Below, one piece after another: positions 58,262 to 64,000 of a DNA stretch of 64,000 nucleotides. The notes beneath the pieces were generated by a model. The model did not search any database. It worked only from the letters and a program-made list of their open reading frames with translations, and was not told where the DNA came from. The stretch comes from Microbacterium sp. EYE_78 (GTDB taxonomy: Bacteria; Actinomycetota; Actinomycetes; Actinomycetales; Microbacteriaceae), in contig NZ_JAHXMY010000002.1 in the NCBI RefSeq assembly GCF_023149035.1, forward strand, positions 930,001 to 994,000, given 5' to 3'. A program made the translations under genes and the position numbers. Within the stretch, counting starts at the first letter, position 1, and each line of letters starts with the position of its first letter.

Positions 58262-60351
58262 CGGGCGCTCACCACCTCGGGTCGGGGCTCGGCGTCGGTC
58301 TTGGCGACCAGCGTGAGGACGTCGTAGGTGGCGACGATCTCGTCCTGCTGGTTGCGGATGACGGCATCCCAACGGACCTCGCCGTACTCGTCGGTCTCGC
58401 GCGGTGTGATCTGCTTCGCCGTCAGCGCGACCCGGATCTCGTCGCCCGGTGACACCGGTGTGATGAACCGGAGGTTCTCCAGTCCGTAGTTGGCCAGCAC
58501 CGGCCCGGGATCCGGGTCGACGAAGAGCCCGGCCGCCCACGAGACCAGCAGGTAGCCGTGGGCCACCCGCCCGGGGAAGAAGGGGTTCGCCGCGGCCGAC
58601 TCCTCGTCCATGTGCGCGTAGAACGTGTCACCGGTGAACTCCGCGAACGTCTCGATGTCGGCGAGGCTCACCGTGCGGGCGACGGACTCGATGCCGTCGC
58701 CGATCCGCAGGTCTGCCAACGACTTCCGGAACGGATGCGTCCCGTCGACGCGGTGCGCGGCGCCGGCATGCCACACGCCCGTGATGGCGGTCAGCATGTC
58801 GGGCGAGCCCTGGATCGCGGTGCGCTGCATGTGGTGCAGGACCGCCCGGATGCCGCCGAGCTCCTCTCCCCCGCCGGCGCGACCGGGTCCCCCGTGCACG
58901 AGGTGCGGCACGGGGGCGCCGTGCCCGGTCGAGGTGCGCGCGTTCTCACGGCTCAGGAAGAGCACCCGACCGTTGAAGGCGCCGATGCGGGTGAGGAGCT
59001 CGACGGCGACGTCCTGGTCGTGCGTCACGACGCTCGTGACGAGCGAGCCGCCACCGCGCGCGACGAGGTCGGCGGCATCCGCGATCGAGTCGTACTCGAG
59101 GATGCTCGCGACCGGGCCGAACGCCTCGACCTCGTGGGCGGCGGGCGCCGTCGGGTCGGCGAAGGCGAGGAGCATGGGAGCGAGGAACGCGCCGTCGTCG
59201 GTCACGCCCACCGTGCCGTCGGCGCGGACGGTCTGCGGTGCGTCGGTCGAGCCCACGAGAAGGTGTCCACCGGCATCCTGCAGCTTCGCGACCTGTCGCA
59301 GGACGTCGTCCCGCTGTGCGAGCGAGACGAGCGGCCCCATGGTGACGCCGTCGGCCCGCGGATCGCCGATGACGACGCGCGATTCGATCTTGGTGCGGAG
59401 TGCGTCGGCGACGTCGCCCGCGACGCCGGCGGGGACGATGGCGCGGCGGATCGCCGTGCACTTCTGCCCGGCTTTGGTCGTGAGCTCGACCATCAGCTGG
59501 CTGACGAAGGCGTCGAACTCCGGCGTGCCCGGACGCGCATCCGGGCCGAGGACGGACGCGTTGATGGAGTCCGTCTCACTCGTGAACCGCACCTCGCCGG
59601 ACTCGATGCGCGGATGGTCTCGAAGCCGGGCCGCCGTCGATGCGCTGCCCGTGAAACCCACGAGGTCGCCCAGGCGCAGGTGGTCGAGCACGTCGCCGAA
59701 CCGGCCGCTGACCAGCTGCAATGATCCGTCCGGCAGCAGGCCCGTCTCGACGAGGATGCGGACCCACGCCTCGGCGACGTAGACCGTGGGCGTCGCGGGC
59801 TTGACGATGGTCGGGACGCCCGCGAGGAACGCCGGGGCGAACTTCTCGAGCGCGCCCCACATCGGGAAGTTGAACGCGTTGATCTGCACGGCGACGCCGG
59901 GGAGGCGGGTGAACACGTGCTCGCCGAGGAAGGAGCCGTCCTTCGAGAGCGGCTCGACCGGGCCGTCGACGACGACCCGCGCGTTCGGCAGTTCGCGGCG
60001 CCCTTTCGACGAGTAGGTGAACAGCACACCGATGCCCCCGTCGACATCGCTCAAGGAATCCCGCCTCGTCGAGCCGCTGTGCATCGAGAGGGCGTACAGC
60101 TCCTCCTTGCGGCCCGACAGCGCGAGCGCGAACTGCTTGAGGAGCATCGCTCGTTCGTGGAAGGTGAGCGCTCCGAGTGAGCGCTGCCCGACCGTCCGCC
60201 CGTGATCGAGGACGCCCGGCACGTCGATGCCCGCCGTGCTGACGCGCGCGACGACGGCGCCGGTCGACGCATCCTGCACCTCGGTCACGTCGCCCAATGC
60301 CGGCGGCGTCCACCAGCCGTCGCGCACGTAGCTGGGAAGGATGCTGCTCAC
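58258..60351 (-). CDS. paaZ: Bifunctional oxepin-CoA hydrolase/semialdehyde dehydrogenase PaaZ
   Basis: A 697-residue fusion. The N-terminal aldehyde dehydrogenase (to about 520) has QINAFNFPMWG, GFTGSAST and catalytic Cys in KAGQKCTAIRR; the C-terminal MaoC-type hydratase (about 560-690) has DTFYAHMDEESAAANPFFPG and VAHGYLLVSWAAGLF. It opens oxepin-CoA and oxidises the resulting aldehyde. GTG 60351 overlaps paaH by 4 nt. Confidence 0.95.
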   Translation of the reverse strand: MSSILPSYVRDGWWTPPALGDVTEVQDASTGAVVARVSTAGIDVPGVLDHGRTVGQRSLGALTFHERAMLLKQFALALSGRKEELYALSMHSGSTRRDSLSDVDGGIGVLFTYSSKGRRELPNARVVVDGPVEPLSKDGSFLGEHVFTRLPGVAVQINAFNFPMWGALEKFAPAFLAGVPTIVKPATPTVYVAEAWVRILVETGLLPDGSLQLVSGRFGDVLDHLRLGDLVGFTGSASTAARLRDHPRIESGEVRFTSETDSINASVLGPDARPGTPEFDAFVSQLMVELTTKAGQKCTAIRRAIVPAGVAGDVADALRTKIESRVVIGDPRADGVTMGPLVSLAQRDDVLRQVAKLQDAGGHLLVGSTDAPQTVRADGTVGVTDDGAFLAPMLLAFADPTAPAAHEVEAFGPVASILEYDSIADAADLVARGGGSLVTSVVTHDQDVAVELLTRIGAFNGRVLFLSRENARTSTGHGAPVPHLVHGGPGRAGGGEELGGIRAVLHHMQRTAIQGSPDMLTAITGVWHAGAAHRVDGTHPFRKSLADLRIGDGIESVARTVSLADIETFAEFTGDTFYAHMDEESAAANPFFPGRVAHGYLLVSWAAGLFVDPDPGPVLANYGLENLRFITPVSPGDEIRVALTAKQITPRETDEYGEVRWDAVIRNQQDEIVATYDVLTLVAKTDAEPRPEVVSAR

Positions 60352-61217
60352 GAGTCACTCCATTCGTAGAATCCGATGCCGCTCTTGCGCCCGAGGCGAC
60401 CGTCCTCGACCATCTCGCGCAGCAGGCGCGGGGGCTCGAACCGCGGGCCGAGCTTCGCGGCGAGCTCCTCCGCGATCCCGAGGCGGACGTCGAGCCCGAC
60501 GATGTCGGTGGTGCGCAGCGGACCGGTGGGATGCCGGTAGCCGAGCTCCATCGCGGCGTCGATGGCCGCGACATCCGCCACGCCCTCCTCGACCATCCGG
60601 ATGGCTTCGAGGGCCAGGGCGACACCCAGCCGGCTCGACGCGAAGCCCGGGGCATCGCGGACGACGACCGGCGTCTTCCCGAGCGCCTGCACCCAGCCGA
60701 CCGCGGCCTCGCGGAGGGTGTCGGCGGTCCGCGCGCCGACCACGACCTCGACGAGACCCGACGCGGGAACGGGGTTGAAGAAGTGCAGGCCGATGAAGTC
60801 GGCGGGCCGCTCCAACGCACCGGCGAGGTCGTCGATGGAGATCGAGGAGGTGTTGGTGGCGAGGGCGGCATCGGTGCGGACGGCGGATGCCGCGCGCCGG
60901 AGCGCCTCGACCTTCAGCTGCCGGTCCTCGGGCACCGCTTCGATCACGAGGTCGGCATCGGCCAGTGCGGTCGGATCGACGACCGCCTCGACGAATGCCC
61001 GCAGGTCGTCGAGCGACGCCGTCGTGGCGCCGCGGTCGACGGAGATCGCGAGGCTGCGCTGGATGCGGGCATCCGCTGCATCCGCCGCGTCCGCGTCGCG
61101 CTCGACGACCACGACGCGGGAGCCGGCGAGGACGAACGCGTGCGCGATGCCGGCCCCCATCCTGCCGCCGCCGATGACGCCCACCACGCCCGGCGCTCCG
61201 GCCGACGCGGCGGTCAC
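60348..61217 (-). CDS. paaH: 3-hydroxyacyl-CoA dehydrogenase PaaH-like
   Basis: A 289-residue NAD-dependent dehydrogenase. The Rossmann motif is GVIGGGRMGAGIAHAFVLAG, catalytic residues sit in ATNTSSISI and FIGLHFFNPVP (His), and the C-terminal dimer domain has GYRHPTGPLRTTDIVGLD. It acts in the last beta-oxidation turn of the pathway. GTG 61217 overlaps the crotonase stop by 4 nt; longer in-frame starts are shadow. Confidence 0.92.
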   Translation of the reverse strand: MTAASAGAPGVVGVIGGGRMGAGIAHAFVLAGSRVVVVERDADAADAADARIQRSLAISVDRGATTASLDDLRAFVEAVVDPTALADADLVIEAVPEDRQLKVEALRRAASAVRTDAALATNTSSISIDDLAGALERPADFIGLHFFNPVPASGLVEVVVGARTADTLREAAVGWVQALGKTPVVVRDAPGFASSRLGVALALEAIRMVEEGVADVAAIDAAMELGYRHPTGPLRTTDIVGLDVRLGIAEELAAKLGPRFEPPRLLREMVEDGRLGRKSGIGFYEWSDS

Positions 61218-61954
61218 CGGTCCGCCTTCCGCGCGAGGAATCGGGTCATGCGCTGCTCCTTCTCGGGACGCTCGAAGAGCTCGGCCTGCAGGTCGAGTTC
61301 GATCGCGGGATGCTGGTCGGCCACCGCGAGCAGCGCCGTCTTGGTGTGTCGCGTGGCGAGGGCGTCGTTCGCCGCGATGCGATCGGCGATCGCGTGCGCG
61401 GCCGCGAGGACCTCGCCGGACTCGTGCAGCGACGAGAGGAGTCCCCAGGCGAGCGCTTCCTCCGCGCGGAGGATGCGCCCGGTGAGGAGCATCTCGCTCG
61501 CGCGCGCATGGCCGACGATTTCGGGAAGACGCCACGTCGCACCGGCGGCGGCGATGATTCCGAGCCCGGTCTCCGGGTTCCCGATGCGCGCGGACGGCGT
61601 GCCGATGCGGATGTCGGCCGCGTACGCGAGCTCGGCGCCGCCCCCGAGGGCCCACCCGTCGATCGCGGCGATCACCGGCATCGGCAGCGCGCGCACGCGC
61701 CGGAACGCGTGGGTGTTGATGCCGCGGCGGGCATCCTCTGCGCGGCGCTCCCGCAGCTGCGCGATGTCGGCACCCGCGGCGAAGACGCCGCCCGCACCGT
61801 GCAGGATGAGGACCCGCGGATGCGCCTCGAGCTCGTCGCAGACGGCGTGGAGCGCGTCGATCATCTGCTGATCGATCGCGTTCTTCTTCTCCGGACGGGA
61901 CAGGGTGACGACCGTGCGATCGGACGCACGCTCGACCGTGAGCGCGTCAGCCAT
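61214..61954 (-). CDS. paaF: Enoyl-CoA hydratase, PaaF-like
   Basis: A 246-residue crotonase. The oxyanion hole is formed by GVFAAGADIAQL and IDGWALGGGAELAYAAD; ETGLGIIAAAGATWRLPE carries the catalytic glutamates. Placement between thiolase and paaH points to hydration of 2,3-dehydroadipyl-CoA. It overlaps the thiolase by 8 nt. Confidence 0.88.
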   Translation of the reverse strand: MADALTVERASDRTVVTLSRPEKKNAIDQQMIDALHAVCDELEAHPRVLILHGAGGVFAAGADIAQLRERRAEDARRGINTHAFRRVRALPMPVIAAIDGWALGGGAELAYAADIRIGTPSARIGNPETGLGIIAAAGATWRLPEIVGHARASEMLLTGRILRAEEALAWGLLSSLHESGEVLAAAHAIADRIAANDALATRHTKTALLAVADQHPAIELDLQAELFERPEKEQRMTRFLARKADR

Positions 61955-63137
61955 CGATCCGCTCCACGATCATCGCGGTCCCCTGGCCGACGCCGACGCA
62001 CATCGTCGCGAGGCCGTATCGCCCACCGCCACGTTCGAGGCGGCCGAGCAGGGTGACCAGCAGACGCGAGCCGCTGGAACCGAGCGGATGCCCGAGCGCG
62101 ATCGCGCCCCCGTCGGCGTTGACGATCTCGGGGTCGAATCCCAGGCGGCGGACGCAGGCCAGGGACTGCGAGGCGAAGGCTTCGTTCAGCTCGACGGCGT
62201 CGAGGTCGTCGGTGGTCAGACCGGCCCTTGCGAGCGCCCGCTCCGTCGCCGGCACGGGACCGAGTCCCATGATCTCGGGGGCGAGGGCGGCCGTCGCGGA
62301 GGCGACGATCCGCGCACGGGGCCGCAGACCGTGCCGATCAACCGCCGCAGCGCTGGCGACGACGACGGCGGATGCCCCGTCGTTCAGCGAACTCGAGTTG
62401 CCCGCCGTCACGACCGAACCTCCCGCGACGACCGGCCGGAGCCCCGCCAGCACCTCCGCCGACGTATCGCGCCGAGGCCCCTCGTCGGCGTCGACCCGAC
62501 CGCGCCGCGTCGGGACCGCCACGATCTCGGCCGCGAACCGACCGGCATCGATCGCGTCGACTGCGCGCCGGTGGCTGCGGAGGGCGAAGGCGTCGGCGTC
62601 CTCACGAGAGATGCCGTCGACCCGGGCGACCTCCTCGGCGGTCTCCGGCATCGTGAACGTCACCTTCGCCCGCCCGGCGAGTCGCGGGTTCGTGAACCGC
62701 CAGCCGATCGAGGTGTCGAACGACTCCCCCGGCTTCGACCAGGCCCGGGGCGGCTTCGCCTGCACCCAGGGGGCTCGCGTCATGGATTCCACCCCGCCCG
62801 CGACGATCGCGTCGGCATCCCCCGCTCGGATCGCCTGCGACGCCAGCGCGATGGCGGACATCCCCGACGCGCAGAGTCGGTTGACGGTCAAACCCGGGAC
62901 CGTGTCGGGCAGACCCGCCAGCAGCACGGCCATCCGGGCGACGTTGCGATTGTCCTCCCCCGCCTGGTTCGCGGCGCCGAGGTACACCTCGTCGAGCGCC
63001 CCGTCGGGGAGGCCCGATCGGGCTATCGCTTCGCGGACGACGAGTGCGGCGAGATCGTCGGGACGCACGTCGGCGAGAGCTCCCCCGTAGCGGCCCACCG
63101 GGGTGCGGACACCACCCACCAGGTATGCCTCGGACAT
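61947..63137 (-). CDS. paaJ: 3-oxoadipyl-CoA thiolase (PaaJ/PcaF-like)
   Basis: A 396-residue thiolase. The acyl-accepting cysteine is in NRLCASGMSAI, followed by GGVESMTRAPW, the His of NADGGAIALGHPLGSSGSR and the second Cys in TMCVGVGQG. It cleaves 3-oxoadipyl-CoA to acetyl- and succinyl-CoA. ATG 63137 (MSEAYLVGG) is chosen because GGAGG lies 6 nt upstream; ATG 63143 would leave no spacing. Confidence 0.92.
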   Translation of the reverse strand: MSEAYLVGGVRTPVGRYGGALADVRPDDLAALVVREAIARSGLPDGALDEVYLGAANQAGEDNRNVARMAVLLAGLPDTVPGLTVNRLCASGMSAIALASQAIRAGDADAIVAGGVESMTRAPWVQAKPPRAWSKPGESFDTSIGWRFTNPRLAGRAKVTFTMPETAEEVARVDGISREDADAFALRSHRRAVDAIDAGRFAAEIVAVPTRRGRVDADEGPRRDTSAEVLAGLRPVVAGGSVVTAGNSSSLNDGASAVVVASAAAVDRHGLRPRARIVASATAALAPEIMGLGPVPATERALARAGLTTDDLDAVELNEAFASQSLACVRRLGFDPEIVNADGGAIALGHPLGSSGSRLLVTLLGRLERGGGRYGLATMCVGVGQGTAMIVERIDG

Positions 63138-63183
63138 CGTCATCCTCCATGAGCGCCAGTGCTCCGGGACTGCGGACTATTTG

Positions 63184-63202
63184 CAGACCGTTCGTTCAGT
63201 AA
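63184..63202. promoter_or_regulatory. Operator-like site between the thiolase and thioesterase genes
   Basis: It matches the paaA site (56425-56443) at 17 of 19 positions, including TCGTTCAGTAA. It lies in the divergent intergenic region, and TTGCAG (63181) with TAGTGT (63203), 16 nt apart, could be the plus-strand promoter it controls. Confidence 0.65.
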
Positions 63203-63249
63203 TAGTGTCAGACGTGGACGTGGAGGACAACTCGAGCAGAGGATGAGAC

Positions 63250-63645
63250 GTGACGAACGAACTGTGGTCCATCTCCCCCGGCGCGCTGGACGACAAGCTC
63301 GGCATCGAGCTGCTGTCGCAGTCCGCCGACCAGGTGGTGACGCGGATGCCGGTCGCCGGCAACACGCAGTCCCTCGGGCGCCTGCACGGCGGCGCCACCG
63401 CGGCGCTCGCCGAGGCCACGGGCTCCTGGGCGGCGATGATCCATGCCAGCACGATGGGCAAGGTCTGCGTCGGGGTGGACCTCAACATCACCCACCATCG
63501 GGGCCCCCGCGGCGACACCGTGACCGCGACGGCGACGGCGCTCCACCGCGGTCGGCGGACGGCGACCTACGATATCCGCGTGGCGGACGGGGCCGGCGGC
63601 CTGGTCGCCACCGCTCGGATCACGAATCTCATCGTCGATGCCTGA
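63250..63645 (+). CDS. PaaI-type hotdog thioesterase
   Basis: A 131-residue hotdog thioesterase, distinct from paaI at 57860. SLGRLHGGATAALAEATGSWAAM has the HGG and the catalytic Glu in place of Asp (EntH/YdiI-like). The GTG start follows GAGGATGAG. Divergent from the thiolase, it shares the operator-like site with the paa genes, so it may clear stalled CoA intermediates. Confidence 0.88.
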   Translation: MTNELWSISPGALDDKLGIELLSQSADQVVTRMPVAGNTQSLGRLHGGATAALAEATGSWAAMIHASTMGKVCVGVDLNITHHRGPRGDTVTATATALHRGRRTATYDIRVADGAGGLVATARITNLIVDA

Positions 63646-63661
63646 CCCACGTCGACGATGA

Positions 63662-63667
63662 CAGACT
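63662..63667 (+). promoter_or_regulatory. -10 box of the tetR gene
   Basis: CAGACT lies 6 nt before ATG 63674, fitting the leaderless pattern with one changed base. Confidence 0.3.
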
Positions 63668-63673
63668 GACCGG

Positions 63674-64000
63674 ATGGACACCGCACCCGCCACCGCGCGA
63701 CGAGGTCGCCCCGGTCACGATCGGGAAGGCGTGCTCGACGCTGCCGTCGCACTCTTCAACGAGCGCGGCTACGACGCGACGTCGGTGGCGGACGTCGCCG
63801 GGCGGCTGGGAGTGACGAAGTCCGCGCTGTACCACCACTTCCCGTCGAAGGAAGCCGTGCTCGACATCGCTCTCGGTCGCGCGCTGGACAGCCTCGAGGC
63901 GACCCTCGACCGACCCCGCGGGGAGCGCACCGCCCTCGAAGAGCTGCGCGACGTCTTCCGCGGCGCGACGGACGCGCTCGTCGCGAACCTGCCCTACGTC
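63674..64000 (+). CDS. TetR-family regulator, probable PaaR (incomplete)
   Basis: The first 109 residues of a TetR/AcrR regulator, cut by the window end with no stop. The helix-turn-helix is complete: AAVALFNERGYDATSVADVAG, then LGVTKSALYHHFPSKEAVL (about residues 24-70). Effector-domain sequence follows. Next to a phenylacetate cluster with two palindromic sites it is probably PaaR, which in other actinobacteria is released by phenylacetyl-CoA. The ligand and target are inference. Confidence 0.85.
   Translation, partial: MDTAPATARRGRPGHDREGVLDAAVALFNERGYDATSVADVAGRLGVTKSALYHHFPSKEAVLDIALGRALDSLEATLDRPRGERTALEELRDVFRGATDALVANLPYV

Overview
The window is high-GC (about 70 percent) chromosomal DNA from an actinobacterium, most likely family Microbacteriaceae and close to Microbacterium. 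That placement is inference. It rests on RbpA, a GlgE/GlgB/GlgX glucan set, a clpS-DUF2017-metallopeptidase cluster, GatCAB, a MocR/YczE divergent pair, and many genes whose -10 box lies only 6-7 nt before the start codon (leaderless transcription). No prophage, insertion sequence, CRISPR array or rRNA was seen, and no gene-free stretch exceeds about 220 bases. || Layout. 0-7.4 kb: a thioredoxin/TPR protein, then glgX, glgE and glgB on the minus strand. 7.4-21 kb: mostly plus-strand housekeeping genes (cysteine desulfurase, mnmA, ligA, gatCAB, dinB, a GerW-like protein, a small kinase), with a TIGR01777 epimerase and an acyl-CoA ligase on minus. 21-23.8 kb: DUF2017, clpS, a metallopeptidase, tRNA-His, orn, tRNA-Arg and yczE, all minus. 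23.8-31 kb: MocR regulator, msrA, an SSB paralogue, a lipoprotein, ettA and two thioesterases. 31-39 kb: globin, mscS, a two-component system with an ABC exporter, and pepN, all minus. 39-50.3 kb: rpiB, nei, paiB, an amidohydrolase, a gamma carbonic anhydrase, lnt, rbpA, GDPD, SPFH/NfeD, SDR, an AEC carrier, and DUF2975 with a small HTH protein. || Terminus. The intergenic region at 50282-50499 holds a 28-bp site at 50396-50423 that matches the XerCD recombination site dif. The heptamer GGGGGAG lies only on the plus strand to its left (25 copies found by eye) and only on the minus strand to its right (10 copies). The window therefore appears to span the chromosome replication terminus. || 50.5-64 kb: a nearly complete phenylacetate degradation cluster on minus (thiolase, PaaF, PaaH, PaaZ, PaaI, PaaK; then PaaABCDE, a PaaG-like isomerase and an MHS-family transporter). 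A divergent thioesterase and a TetR regulator cut off by the window end lie at its far side. Two nearly identical 19-bp operator-like sites stand before paaA and in the thiolase/thioesterase intergenic region, which suggests one regulator, probably the TetR protein, controls the whole block. The pathway activates phenylacetate to its CoA ester (PaaK), epoxidises the ring (PaaABCE, assembled with PaaD), isomerises it (PaaG), opens and oxidises it (PaaZ), and completes beta-oxidation (PaaF, PaaH, thiolase) to acetyl-CoA and succinyl-CoA.
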